In this document: positions 54,989 to 64,000 of the stretch, one piece after another
Numbering within the stretch: the first letter of the stretch is position 1
Layout: every line of letters begins with the position of its first letter
Assembly (NCBI RefSeq): GCF_021538895.1
Contig: NZ_JADDRL010000001.1
Span: forward strand, 124,001-188,000
Source: Streptomyces olivochromogenes
GTDB taxonomy: Bacteria > Actinomycetota > Actinomycetes > Streptomycetales > Streptomycetaceae
DNA: 64,000 nt
Direction of reading: 5' to 3'
Notes under the pieces: model-generated
What the model was told of the DNA's origin: nothing
Databases searched by the model: none
Seen by the model: only the letters and a program-made list of their open reading frames with translations
Made by a program: the position numbers and the translations under genes

Positions 54989-56622
54989 CCGGCGCGCTCC
55001 CCCGGGGCGGTACGTTCCTGCTGGCCTGCATAGCCGGGACGGCGATAGCGAACAACTACGCCATCCAGCCCGCGCTCACCCGTGTCGGCGCCGAACTGGA
55101 CGTCCCCGTCTCCGTGATCGGACTCGTACCGACCGCCGCGCTCGTCGGTTGCATGACCGGCTTCGCGCTCCTGCTTCCCCTCGCCGACCGCCTGGCCCCC
55201 AACCGCCTGGTGGCCGCGCAGCTCACCGCCCTGACCGCGGCCCTCACGCTGGCCGCGGCCGCGCGGAACGCCGCCGTGCTCCTGGCCGCCTACCTGCTCA
55301 TCGGCGCTGCCGCCGGGGTCGCGGCCCAGGCCAGCAGCATCGCGGGCCGCCACGCCCCGCATGGGCACCGTGCGACCGGCGTCGCCACCGTGGCCGCGGG
55401 CATGTCGGCCGGCATCCTGCTCAGCCGCCTCGTGGGCGGAGCCCTCACCGACCTCCTCGGCTGGCGGCGCATGCTCCTCGTCTTCGCCGCACTCGCTCTC
55501 CTCGGCGCTGTCGCCGCCGCCGCACTCCTCCCCCGGCAGCGCCCGCACGCCGACCACGGCTACCGCGCCGCCCTCGCCCAACTCCCCCCGCTGCTGAGCC
55601 GATTCCCGCAACTGCGGCACGCGGTGGCGACGGGCGGTCTGTGGTACTTCGCCTTCAACCTGCTGTGGGTCGGCCTGGCCCTGGCCCTCGCCGGACCGCC
55701 CCACTCGCTCGACCCGACCGCCATCGGGCTGTACAGCCTGGCCGGACTCCTCGGCTTCACGGCGCTCCCGCTCACCGGACGCCTGGCCGACCGGTTCACT
55801 CCGGCCGCGGTGATCACGGCCGGCCTACTGGCCGCCGCGGCCGGAACCATCCTGCTGGCCACCGGCCTGGACACCCCGCCGGTCACAGCCCTCGGCCTCG
55901 CCCTCTTCGACGCCGGCTGCTTCGCCGCCCAGGCCGCCAACATGAGCCGGATCATCGCCCTGGACCCGGACCGCTCCGGCAGCCTCAGCAGCGTCTACCT
56001 CGTGCTCTACTTCACGATCGGCGCCGTCGGCACCGCCCTCGCCGCGCCCCTGCTCGACATCCTCGGCTGGCGGGGCACCACCCTCACCGCCCTGGCCGCG
56101 CTGCTCCTCGCCGCCGCGCTCGGACACACCGGCACCCGACGGACCCATGGTCACGGCCGGGAATCAGCTCTCGGCATGGCCGCTGTCTCAGACACCGGGG
56201 TCGAGGTCCTGTTCGGCCCAGACGGTCTTGCCGCCGCTCGTCAGGTACCTGGCTCCGTGGCGCCGGCAGAGGCGCGCGACGATGTAGAGGCCGCGGCCGC
56301 CGTCGTCGGCGCTGCAGGCGTGGCGCAGCCGGGGGAAGCTGTTGCTGCTGTCGGACACTTCGCAGGTCAGGACCTGGTGCCGGGTCAGGCGGAGGAGGAT
56401 CGGACCGGCGGCGTGGCGAACGGCGTTGGTGACCAGTTCGCTGACGATCAGCTGGGTGGACGCCTCCAGACGATCCAGTCCCCACTCGGTCAGTTGTCGG
56501 GTGACCAAGGCACGAGCGCGGCCGACGACGGCCGGCTCGGCGGGCAGTTCCCAGCACGTGGTCTGGCGCGGGCTCAACGCATGGGTCCGGGCGACGAGCA
56601 GGGTGACGTCGTCGCACGGTGA
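54985..56622 (+). CDS. MFS transporter with run-on C-terminus
   Basis: Twelve hydrophobic helices from GTG 54985 (TGALPRGGTFLLACIAGTAI) to about 56160, a normal end for an MFS exporter (RTHGHGRESALGM). No stop follows there: the frame stays open for another 150 codons to 56622, antisense to the truncated phosphatase. The extra part (GVEVLFGPDGLAAARQVPGS) is not membrane-like. Probably the original stop was lost when the phosphatase fragment was joined. GTG overlaps the XRE stop. Confidence 0.75.
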   Translation: MTGALPRGGTFLLACIAGTAIANNYAIQPALTRVGAELDVPVSVIGLVPTAALVGCMTGFALLLPLADRLAPNRLVAAQLTALTAALTLAAAARNAAVLLAAYLLIGAAAGVAAQASSIAGRHAPHGHRATGVATVAAGMSAGILLSRLVGGALTDLLGWRRMLLVFAALALLGAVAAAALLPRQRPHADHGYRAALAQLPPLLSRFPQLRHAVATGGLWYFAFNLLWVGLALALAGPPHSLDPTAIGLYSLAGLLGFTALPLTGRLADRFTPAAVITAGLLAAAAGTILLATGLDTPPVTALGLALFDAGCFAAQAANMSRIIALDPDRSGSLSSVYLVLYFTIGAVGTALAAPLLDILGWRGTTLTALAALLLAAALGHTGTRRTHGHGRESALGMAAVSDTGVEVLFGPDGLAAARQVPGSVAPAEARDDVEAAAAVVGAAGVAQPGEAVAAVGHFAGQDLVPGQAEEDRTGGVANGVGDQFADDQLGGRLQTIQSPLGQLSGDQGTSAADDGRLGGQFPARGLARAQRMGPGDEQGDVVAR

Positions 56623-57039
56623 CTGAGGCGGCAAGGTCTCGATCACCGAAGAGCAGAGGTCTTCCAGGGACAGGCCGGGGTGTGCCAGGGCACCGCCCAG
56701 GTGTTCCATGCCGGCGTCGATGTCGTGGTCGCGGCTCTCGATCAGGCCGTCGGTGTACAGGGCGAGCCGGCTCCCCTCGGGCAGTTCCAGCTCGACGGCC
56801 TCGAAAGGGACACCCATCCCGACGCCGAGCGGGGTTCCGGCGGGCAGGTCGGGGAAGGTGACCCTGCCGTGCGGGTCGATGATCGCGGGCGGTGGATGTC
56901 CGGCCCGTGCCATGGCGCACGTGCGGGTGATGGGGTCGTAGACGGCATACAGACAGGTCGCGCCGGACACGCGGGTCGGGTCCTGGGAGTCGGCGTCTTC
57001 CTCGGCCAGCCGCCGGACCGTGTCGTCGTACGCACGAGG
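56188..57039 (-). pseudogene. 5'-truncated SpoIIE/HATPase phosphatase
   Basis: The PP2C second half (GATCLYAVYDPITRTCAMAR, LALYTDGLIESRDHDIDAGM) and the C-terminal HATPase (IVSELVTNAVRHAAGPILLR, DDGGRGLYIVARL) are intact and end at 56188. Upstream, YDDTVRRLAEEDADSQDP is the last PP2C part in frame; a TAA stop (57040-57042) then closes it. The N-terminal sensor and the GDVAGHG part are missing. Close relative of the gene at 10258. Confidence 0.8.
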
Positions 57040-57180
57040 TTAGGAGCGGCGAGCAGAGCCGCCATTGGGCGCAGCGCACTATTTTCTGGATGATATTGGT
57101 ACTGAAGAAACAAATACTCACAGAAAGGAAACGCGAGAATCGGTGGTGAGGCCACGTTCATATGGGCCAAGGCGTCACAG

Positions 57181-58188
57181 ATGGACGCCTCCGACGAACT
57201 TCTCCGAGTGGCTGACCCGGCGGCTCTTCTGACGCTGGCCGGAACGATCGCCGGCATCAACGCGGCGATGGCCAAGGCCCTGGGCAAGCCGACACAGCAC
57301 TGCCTGGGAGATGACTTCGCGGAGCTGTGGCCAGCAGGCCAGCGGTTGTCGGTCGAGAGACTCGTGACCCACGCCGCCAGGACGACGGCGGTCGCGATGC
57401 GAGTGCTGGAGTTCTCCGGGCGAGGCGGAGCGTCCGTCGCCCGTTTGTTTGAGGCGCGGCAGGTCAAGGATCCCGCCGGTGACGAGCAGCTGGTCTTCTT
57501 GCACGCTCTGGATACGCGTAACGTCCTGGCGAGTCTGCTGATCCCGTTCCGGCTGGCCACCAAGTCCGCCGACCTCGGTCTGTGGATGTACGACCGAGCC
57601 GGGACGGGCTGGACATCGGCGGCGACTCGTACGACGCCTTCGTGATGCCCGACGGCACCGTCACGATGGAGATCGGCGACACCCAGGGGCACGACGTGGA
57701 CGCCGCCGCGGCCATGGGGCAGGTGCGCGCCTCCATACGCGCGATCGCCGCCGCCGAAACGGATCCCGCGACCGTGCTGACCCGCATCAACCAACTGCTC
57801 GTCTCGATGGGCGCGGCACGCTTCGCCAGACGGGCAGGTCACCGGCGCCAGCGCCGGCCATGTGCCGGTGCTGTGCGCGCACGATGACGGCAGCTACGAC
57901 ATCCACGAGCTGCCGGGCGGTCCGGTCCTCGGAGTCCTGCCCGACACCGAGTACGGCGAGGAGACCTTCACCCTGGACAAGGACAGCGCCCTGGTCATCG
58001 TCACCGACGGTGTGGTCGAGGGACCGGGCCTGACGCTGGACGCCGGATTGGAGCTGGCCGGGACACAGGCCGGCGCGGCCCTCCATGACGGACTGAACGC
58101 CGAGGAGATCGCCGACCGCATCCTCGACTCCGCGGTCGCGGTGGACCACCTCGACGACGTGGCCGTACTGGTCGTCCGACGCACCTGA
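57181..58188 (+). pseudogene. internally deleted PAS-PP2C phosphatase
   Basis: Begins with a PAS-like domain from ATG 57181 (LLRVADPAALLTLAGTIAGI to SADLGLWMYDRA). It then jumps by frame change into GLDIGGDSYDAFVMPDGTVT, the SpoIIE phosphatase start. A second frame change follows near 57825, and the end (VPVLCAHDDGSYDIHELPGG, IVTDGVVEGPGL) is intact. At least 200 residues are missing between PAS and PP2C. ATG 57181 and the final stop are normal. Confidence 0.8.
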
Positions 58189-58284
58189 CGACACCGAGGG
58201 CTGACGCCCGCAGGTAAGTCAAGCCTTACTTTCTCGGAAATTCGACTGCATAGTAGGGGCGCGAATTACGGGAAAGGTGGACTG

Positions 58285-60372
58285 TTGCCCCAGGTCAATC
58301 ACGGTGCCGCGCGGCAAGTGGAGGCAGAGCAGGCACATGTGTCGGCGATGTACGCCCTGCTGGACGAACAACTTGCCGACGCGCGTGCGCAGTTGGCGGA
58401 CGTGCTGAAGACTCCGGTCGACAGCCCCGCGGAGGCGCACGGGCGCGAGGTGGAGGCGGGGCGTCTGGCAGGAATGCTGCACCGGTTGGAGGGAGCCGAG
58501 GAGGGGCTGGTCTTCGGCCGGGTCGACAGCCGGGACGGTACGACGCTGCACGTCGGCCGGCTCGGCCTCCGCTCGGACGACGGGGACCTGCCGCTGCTGG
58601 TGGACTGGCGCGCGGAAGCGGCGCGCCCCTTCTACGCGGCGACGCCCCCGCACCCGATGGGCCTGCGTCGGCGCCGTCACCTGCGCGTCGAGGGTCGTAC
58701 GGTACGCGCGGTCAACGACGAGCTGCTGGACGGCTCCGCACCCGCCTCCGACGACGTGGTGGGCGACGGACCGCTGGTGGAGGCGCTGGAGGCCGGGCGC
58801 ACTGGACGCATGGGTGCGGTGGTGGCCACGCTGCAGGCGGAGCAGGACGCGATCGTACGGTCCGGGCATCGCGGGGTGACGGTGGTGCGGGGCGGTCCCG
58901 GAACAGGCAAGACCGTGGTGGCGCTGCACCGGGCCGCGTACATGCTGTACGCGTTTCCACGGGCCGCCGAGAACGGCGTCCTCATCCTTGGGCCGAACGC
59001 GCGGTTCCTTGAGTATGTCTCCGCCGTGCTTCCCTCGCTCGGGGAGAACGACGCGGTCCTTTCGACCTGCCAGGAGCTGGCCGGCGTACGGTCGGCCGAG
59101 CGGGAGCCGTTCGATTCGGCGCGGCTCAAGGGCGACCTCATGATGGCGGACGCGCTGGCGGGGCTGGTGCGCTCGCTGCAGGCGCCGCGCGGAGACTTCA
59201 CGGTACGTGTGGGCCAGGAGCGGACTCGGCTGTCGGACGAAGTCGTCGCACGGGCACGGGACGCGGCCGTGGCCGACGGCCTGCCGCACAACCGGGCACG
59301 CGAGTTGTTCAAGGGGCACCTGGTCGACGCGGTCGTGGCTCAGCTGCGACGCGCCATGGCCGAGGACTTGGCGCGCATCGACGCCGAGGTGTCGCAGAGC
59401 ACCGGGATGAACCTCGACCAGGCCGTCGAGGCAGACCTGCGCGCCCTCGGGCTGGACGGCGCGCCGACCGAGGATCCGGACGAGGAGTTCGACGCGGACG
59501 CGCTACGGGCGACGCTGCTGGACGACGCCCAGGTCGACCGCTCGGTCCAGGACCTGTGGCCCCGCCTGACTTCCGAGGCCCTCGTACAAAGGCTCTTGAC
59601 GGACCCTCACCTCCTGGCGACGCACCTGCCGAACCTCGCCCCCGGGGAACGTTCCCGGTCGCTGCGCGCTCCGGGCGGCGGGTGGTCGGAAGCGGACGCC
59701 GCGCTGCTGGACGAGGCGGCCGCCCTGATCGACGGACCACCGGACCGCGTCTTCGGCCATGTCGTCGTCGACGAGGCCCAGGATCTGACCGCCATGCAAT
59801 GGCGCATGGTCCTGCGGCGCTGCCCGGCGCGGTCGATGACCTTGGTGGGTGACTTCGCCCAGGCAGGCCCGGCTCCCACCGCACGCGACTGGCCCGAGGC
59901 GCTGGGCCCGCACCTGGGCACGCGGTTCACCGTGCACACGCTGACCGTCAACTACCGCACCACAGAAGAGATCCTGACCAGCACGCGGAACCTGCTCGCA
60001 CGGATCGCCCCCGATCAGACACCGAGCCGGTCGATCCGACACGGCGAGGCCCCTCGCCACGTCACGGCGTGCGCCGACACACTGACCGCGATCCTGGCCC
60101 GCGAACTCCGGGCCCTGGCCGCCGCGCACCCGGGCGAACTGCTCGCGGTGATCTGCCCGGACGCCAGAACCGACGAACTGGCCGCCTCCCCCATCACCGA
60201 ACACGCACGGCTCGTCCCGGCATCCGAGTGCCGAGGCCTGGAGTTCGACTCCGTCATCGTCGCCCTGCCGGACGAGATCGCCACGGCCAGGCCCGGCGGC
60301 GAAAGAGACCTCTACGTCGCCCTCACGCGTGCCACCAAGAGGCTGCGCACGATCGGCGTCCGGACGTCGTGA
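58285..60372 (+). CDS. helD: HelD-type UvrD-like helicase (RNA polymerase recycling)
   Basis: 695 residues. Walker A GGPGTGKT at 203-210 with Gln upstream in LQAEQDAIV, Walker B VVVDEAQDL, motif GDFAQAG, YRTTEEIL, and the C-terminal GLEFDSVIVALPDE and YVALTRATKRL. Actinobacterial HelD proteins have the helicase core plus an N-terminal coiled-coil (ARQVEAEQAHVSAMYALLDE) that enters RNA polymerase and frees stalled enzyme; some also give rifamycin tolerance. TTG start with AAAGGTGG. In an operon with a phosphoesterase gene. Confidence 0.87.
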   Translation: MPQVNHGAARQVEAEQAHVSAMYALLDEQLADARAQLADVLKTPVDSPAEAHGREVEAGRLAGMLHRLEGAEEGLVFGRVDSRDGTTLHVGRLGLRSDDGDLPLLVDWRAEAARPFYAATPPHPMGLRRRRHLRVEGRTVRAVNDELLDGSAPASDDVVGDGPLVEALEAGRTGRMGAVVATLQAEQDAIVRSGHRGVTVVRGGPGTGKTVVALHRAAYMLYAFPRAAENGVLILGPNARFLEYVSAVLPSLGENDAVLSTCQELAGVRSAEREPFDSARLKGDLMMADALAGLVRSLQAPRGDFTVRVGQERTRLSDEVVARARDAAVADGLPHNRARELFKGHLVDAVVAQLRRAMAEDLARIDAEVSQSTGMNLDQAVEADLRALGLDGAPTEDPDEEFDADALRATLLDDAQVDRSVQDLWPRLTSEALVQRLLTDPHLLATHLPNLAPGERSRSLRAPGGGWSEADAALLDEAAALIDGPPDRVFGHVVVDEAQDLTAMQWRMVLRRCPARSMTLVGDFAQAGPAPTARDWPEALGPHLGTRFTVHTLTVNYRTTEEILTSTRNLLARIAPDQTPSRSIRHGEAPRHVTACADTLTAILARELRALAAAHPGELLAVICPDARTDELAASPITEHARLVPASECRGLEFDSVIVALPDEIATARPGGERDLYVALTRATKRLRTIGVRTS

Positions 60373-60387
60373 GTGGAGGTATCAGTG

Positions 60388-61155
60388 GTGACCATGCTGA
60401 ATCGAGTAGCCGTCCTGTCCGACATTCACGGGGTCCTGCCCGCGCTGGAAGCAGTGCTCGCCGAGCCGGACGTCAGCGCCGCTGACCGCATCGTGCTCAC
60501 CGGCGACATCACCGCCGGCCCGCAACCGGCTCAGGTCCTCGACCTGTTGACCAGCCTCGGTGACCGGGTCGCCTGGATCAGCGGCAACGCCGATCGTGAA
60601 CTCCTGGAGTACCGCCGCGGACAACGCGACTCGATCCCGGACCCCATCGCGCCCTGGGCCGCGGAACAGCTGCGCGAGGACCACCTCGAACTCCTCGGCG
60701 GACTGCCCCGGTCGCTCTCCCTGCCCGTCCGCGGTCTGGGAAAGGTGCTCTTCTGCCACGCAACTCCCCGGGACGACGAAGAGGTCGTCCTGGTCGACTC
60801 GTCCCTCGACCGCTGGGCGGAAGTCTTCAGCGGGCTCGACGCCGATGTCCGCACCGTGGTCTGCGGCCACACCCACATGCCGTTCGTGCGCCTCGCCCAC
60901 GGCCGCCTGGTGATCAACCCCGGCAGCGTCGGCATGCCCTACGGCCGAAGCGGAGCCCACTGGGCCATGCTCGGCCCGGGCACCGAACTGCGCCACACCG
61001 ACTTCGACATCGAGGTCGCCGTCGCCCAGGTCACCCGGGACTCGTCCTACCCGGACATCGCGGAATGGACCGACTACTTCCTGCACGCGCGTGCCACGGA
61101 CACGGACGCCCTCGCGGCCTTCGGCCCACGGGACGGACGTAGGCACACGGAGTGA
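60388..61155 (+). CDS. metallophosphoesterase (YfcE-like)
   Basis: 255 residues. Calcineurin-type metal motifs: SDIHG, TGDITAG, SGNADRE, CHATPRDDEE and CGHTHMPF, with NPGSVGMPYG before the end. These enzymes cleave phosphodiesters or phosphates with Mn/Ni. GTG at 60388 is 8 nt after GGAGG; an ATG at 60394 is also possible. 15 nt after the helicase stop, so co-transcribed. Confidence 0.85.
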   Translation: MTMLNRVAVLSDIHGVLPALEAVLAEPDVSAADRIVLTGDITAGPQPAQVLDLLTSLGDRVAWISGNADRELLEYRRGQRDSIPDPIAPWAAEQLREDHLELLGGLPRSLSLPVRGLGKVLFCHATPRDDEEVVLVDSSLDRWAEVFSGLDADVRTVVCGHTHMPFVRLAHGRLVINPGSVGMPYGRSGAHWAMLGPGTELRHTDFDIEVAVAQVTRDSSYPDIAEWTDYFLHARATDTDALAAFGPRDGRRHTE

Positions 61156-61488
61156 AGCCCCCGACCCACAGCCGGGCGGCGTTCTCCCGGCAGCCCAGGG
61201 CGTTCCGGCTGTCGCAGACCATGACCGGCTCGGCCTGTGCGCAGTCGAGATACGGCTCCCCGATCACCAGTTCCCGGTGCTGCCCGCCCAGGGTGCAGTT
61301 CACCCGTTCGGCAAGTCGTCGGCGGTGGTGGCGGGGGCCGTACGGGACGCTTCTCCTCATGTCGAGGACGCTCCGGGTGGGGCTGCCCCGTTGTCCGTGG
61401 CGCTGTGTCGTCTGGCGCCCGGGGCGGGCTTCCCGTCCACTGAGTGAGGCATGATGCCTCGGTTTCCGCGCTGGAGAGGTGTTTGGAG
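61156..61488. other. 333-nt gap before the polyprenyl synthetase
   Basis: A minus-strand stretch (about 61360 down to 61170) reads ERVNCTLGGQHRELVIGEPY and ALGCRENAARLWVGGF, protein-like but without a good start, stop or known family. Otherwise it is the promoter region of the synthetase gene. Confidence 0.3.
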
Positions 61489-62529
61489 ATGACGGTGGCC
61501 TCCTCTGAGCGGTCGGCACGGACCGCCCGGCAGGTGCTGGCAGAGGCAGGTGCGGTGACGCTGCCCGCACTGCGGCGGGCGGTCGACGGGCTGCCGGGGA
61601 GGATCCGGCATCTGGTGGGTGTGCATTTCGGCTGGTGGGACCTGACGGGTGCACCGTCCGCCGGAAGCGACGGCAAGGCGCTGCGCCCGGCGCTGGCGCT
61701 GTTGGCGAGTGCCGCGGCGGGGGGCGGCCCGGAGACGGGGGTACCGGCGGCGGTGGCGGTGGAACTGGTCCACAACGCCTCGCTGCTGCACGACGACATC
61801 ATCGATCAGGACCGGCTGCGCCGGGGCCGGCCCGCCCTGTGGGCCCAGCTGGGGGTACCCGCCGCCATCCTGGCCGGGGACGCGCTGTTCTTCCTGGCCA
61901 CCCGGGTCCTCGCCGAGACCCCACCGCCGTTGGGCGAGGCAGCGGCCGGCCAGTTGACCGCCGCGGTGCAGCAGCTCATCGACGGTGAGTACGCCGACAT
62001 CCTCCTGGAGTCCCGTGCGGCGGTGTCCGTGGCGGAGTGCGAGGCGATGGCCGCGGGCAAGACCGGCTCCCTCATCGCCGCGGCGTGCGGTCTGGGGGCG
62101 CTGGCGGCGGGCGCGGACGAGGAGCGGGTGGGGCATCTGCGGGCGTTCGGCACCCATGTCGGCGTGGCCTTCCAACTGGTCGACGACTGCCTGGGGATCT
62201 GGGGAGATCCGGTCCGCACGGGCAAGCCGGCGGGGTCGGACCTGGCCGCGCGCAAGAAGTCCCTGCCGATCGCGGCCGCGCTGGGCAGCGGCGGGACTGC
62301 GGGCGATGAACTGCGCAGGCTCTACGCCCGCCCCGAACCGCTCTCACCGGCCGAGGTGGCAAGGGCGGCCGACCTGGTGGCGGCGACAGGGTCCCTCACC
62401 TGGGCCGTCGAACAGGCCGACCAGCACATCCAGCGGGCCATGGACCGGCTGAACGCCGCCGGCCCGGACCCGACCGCCGCGGCGGAGCTGATCGCTCTGA
62501 CGCAGTTCGTCACCGGACGGGATCACTGA
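61489..62529 (+). CDS. polyprenyl diphosphate synthase
   Basis: 346 residues, trans-isoprenyl diphosphate synthase. First Asp-rich motif DDIID (102-106) in ASLLHDDIIDQDRLRRGRPA. The second region reads VDDCLGIWGD (D232, D233), lacking the last Asp of DDxxD but with Asp240. Length, the GGGP linker and MAAGKTGSLIAAACGLGALA fit the type annotated as cargo polyprenyl transferase of family 2 encapsulins; no encapsulin or terpene cyclase is in this window. ATG at 61489 with GGAG. Confidence 0.85.
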   Translation: MTVASSERSARTARQVLAEAGAVTLPALRRAVDGLPGRIRHLVGVHFGWWDLTGAPSAGSDGKALRPALALLASAAAGGGPETGVPAAVAVELVHNASLLHDDIIDQDRLRRGRPALWAQLGVPAAILAGDALFFLATRVLAETPPPLGEAAAGQLTAAVQQLIDGEYADILLESRAAVSVAECEAMAAGKTGSLIAAACGLGALAAGADEERVGHLRAFGTHVGVAFQLVDDCLGIWGDPVRTGKPAGSDLAARKKSLPIAAALGSGGTAGDELRRLYARPEPLSPAEVARAADLVAATGSLTWAVEQADQHIQRAMDRLNAAGPDPTAAAELIALTQFVTGRDH

Positions 62530-62569
62530 CGCGCGCCGACCCCTCAGGTCATCTGTCCTGCCTGCTCCG

Positions 62570-63346
62570 TCACTGAGATGGATCGCCATCCCGGGCGCCG
62601 CCATCCGCGCGCAATCGCAACCGCCCCTGCGCCGCCAGGCGATCCAGCCGCCGCTGCTCCTTCACCGCCCACCGTTCCACCCGCCCTGGGTCCAACGGGC
62701 CACCGTGGCCCACATGCAGGCGCGCGGGTCCCAGTGCGAGCATCCGCCGCAGGCTGGCCAGATTGCCGAGCGGGTCGTCGTGGAACGGCGGGTCCGAGGG
62801 GCGGCCGCGCAACAAGCCCAGCAGCGGCGTCGCGACCAGGTCGCCGGCGACGAGATCGCCCGCGTCCGTGAGGACGGATATCGACCCGGCAGTGTGGCCC
62901 GGAGTGGGGACGATGCGGGCTTCGATGCCGTACTCCTCCAGCCGCATCTCGCCGCGGACGAGGATCCGCGGTGTGAACGGCTCGGCTTCGGCATGGAAAG
63001 GCGGTAGCGGGGACAACAGTCTGCCCAGCATGCCGGTCGGCAGGTAGGGCTCGCGTACCCGGCCACTGGTGTACGGCCCGAGATCGCCGACATGTGCGGC
63101 GATCGGCGCGCCGGTCAGCCGGCTCAGTTCGGCGGCTCCGCCGAAGTGGTCGATGTGGCCGTGGGTGACGACGATCGTGGAGATGTCGCTCGGGTCCACG
63201 CCGTGCTCGGCGACGCGGTCGTGGATCTTGCGGCCGCTGCCGGGGACGCCGGCGTCGATGACGACCGGCCGACGGCCGAGGAGCAGGTAGGCGTTGACGT
63301 TCCGCTTCCCCAGGACCGGGAGGGGGATGACCTTCGTGCGGGGCAC
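62570..63346 (-). CDS. MBL fold metallohydrolase
   Basis: 258 residues. HGHIDH at 62-67, then PTPGHTAGSISV with another metal His and AGDLVA with Asp, and HVGHGGP near the C-terminus, a complete glyoxalase II-type set. Substrate unknown. Divergent from the AraC-type regulator gene at the window end, which may control it. Confidence 0.88.
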   Translation of the reverse strand: MPRTKVIPLPVLGKRNVNAYLLLGRRPVVIDAGVPGSGRKIHDRVAEHGVDPSDISTIVVTHGHIDHFGGAAELSRLTGAPIAAHVGDLGPYTSGRVREPYLPTGMLGRLLSPLPPFHAEAEPFTPRILVRGEMRLEEYGIEARIVPTPGHTAGSISVLTDAGDLVAGDLVATPLLGLLRGRPSDPPFHDDPLGNLASLRRMLALGPARLHVGHGGPLDPGRVERWAVKEQRRLDRLAAQGRLRLRADGGARDGDPSQ

Positions 63347-63473
63347 GGAGTTCTCCGTTCAGGGTGAAACTTGTTCGGACGTCTCGACGCTATGGGCGCT
63401 GAATGAGCCGATCCATGCTTGTTGCGCGCACATTCATTGCCGTACGTCTCACGGCGTCGAGTACGCTGCCGTC

Positions 63474-64000
63474 ATGGACGCGCTCGCGGATGTCCTTGCC
63501 GCCGCCAAGGTCGGCGGGACCGTGCTGGCCCGGGTCGACGCGGCGTCGCCCTGGGGCATCGAGTTTCCGCGCATGCCGATCGCCGTCTTCCACGCCGTCG
63601 TCGACGGCTCCTGCTGGCTACGGCGACCAGGGGCCGAGCCGCTGCGGCTCGTCACCGGCGATCTCGTACTCCTGCCCGTGGGGGCCGGCCATGTGATGTC
63701 CGGTGCCCCGACCGGTCCGGCGACTCCGTACGACGAACTCGTGGCACCGCTCCCCGACAACGGGAACGGAAACGGAAACCGGGAATCCGAGATCCACGTC
63801 GCCGGACCGGGTCCCCGCACGCGCATCATCTGCGGCGGCTACCGCTTCGACGGCCGCGTTTCGCGCCCACTGCTCGCGCTTCCACCCGTGCTCGTGTTGC
63901 ACGCCGCAGGCGAATCGCGCGAGCGGCGCGAGCTCGCCGACACCCTTCGGATGCTCACGGCCGAACTCGCCGAGCCCCGCCCCGGATCCCGGACGGTCAT
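63474..64000 (+). CDS. AraC-type regulator, N-terminal part (cut by window end)
   Basis: The first 175 residues from ATG 63474 hold a cupin-6 ligand domain: VGGTVLARVDAASPWGIEFP, FHAVVDGSCWLRRPGAEPL, GDLVLLPVGAGHVM, CGGYRFDG. In this family an AraC HTH follows, which would lie beyond the window. A GNGNGN repeat is at about 100. Divergent from the MBL gene. Confidence 0.75.
   Translation, partial: MDALADVLAAAKVGGTVLARVDAASPWGIEFPRMPIAVFHAVVDGSCWLRRPGAEPLRLVTGDLVLLPVGAGHVMSGAPTGPATPYDELVAPLPDNGNGNGNRESEIHVAGPGPRTRIICGGYRFDGRVSRPLLALPPVLVLHAAGESRERRELADTLRMLTAELAEPRPGSRTV

Noticed and set aside
58205..58225. GTAAG-TCAAGC-CTTAC before the helicase gene as an iron box or rifamycin-associated element
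   Set aside because: Only 5-bp arms; it matches neither the iron-regulator consensus nor a rifamycin element well enough.

Overview
The window has the signs of a Streptomyces (or close relative) chromosome: very high GC, almost universal G/C third codon positions, GTG/TTG starts, many MarR/TetR/XRE/LysR/PucR regulators, SpoIIE-type phosphatases with HATPase domains, and secreted proteins with long signal peptides or lipoboxes. No rRNA, tRNA, CRISPR array, transposase or phage module was recognised. The number of broken genes (about a dozen remnants in 64 kb) suggests a chromosome-arm or other accessory region that is losing genes.

Layout. 0-5 kb: GNAT acetyltransferase, secreted phospholipase D, SDR, then gene debris. 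5-10 kb: MarR / Old Yellow Enzyme divergent pair, a lipoprotein and a secreted trypsin-like protease. 10-18 kb: large SpoIIE-type phosphatase, a frameshifted acyl-CoA ligase facing a PucR-type regulator, MarR / alpha-beta hydrolase pair with a 42-bp palindrome, aldo/keto reductase. 18-25 kb: small unknown proteins, transglutaminase-like protein, two-domain YciI protein, BtrH/DUF4872 protein, anti-sigma-like ATPase, single-domain response regulator, then fragments of other genes. 25-35 kb: phosphate permease with a small membrane partner, then a LysR regulator divergent from a complete CO dehydrogenase operon (coxM-S-L, XdhC-YHS fusion, MoxR ATPase, VWA protein) whose large subunit carries the form I motif AYxCSFR. 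35-41 kb: lipoprotein, degenerate ATP-grasp-like protein, and an XRE regulator divergent from an ImmA/IrrE-type peptidase plus a polytopic membrane protein, followed by a cytochrome P450 remnant. 41-48 kb: SRPBCC protein, malic enzyme with a deleted LysR beside it, hemerythrin, small membrane and lipoproteins. 48-58 kb: three regulator-target pairs (TetR/SDR, TetR/frameshifted MFS followed by MBL-SnoaL-ADH, XRE with GNAT and MFS), then two wrecked phosphatase genes lying head to head. 58-64 kb: HelD-type helicase with a phosphoesterase, a polyprenyl synthetase, an MBL hydrolase and the start of an AraC-type regulator.

How genes work together. The clearest functional unit is the CO oxidation operon: the three structural subunits are followed by a cofactor-insertion protein and the CoxD/CoxE-type maturation pair, with overlapping or near-overlapping reading frames and a GATAAG-N6-CTTATC site in the shared promoter. 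The least understood unit is XRE / metallopeptidase / membrane protein / (lost) P450. Most remaining genes are one-regulator/one-enzyme pairs with visible operators in the divergent gaps.
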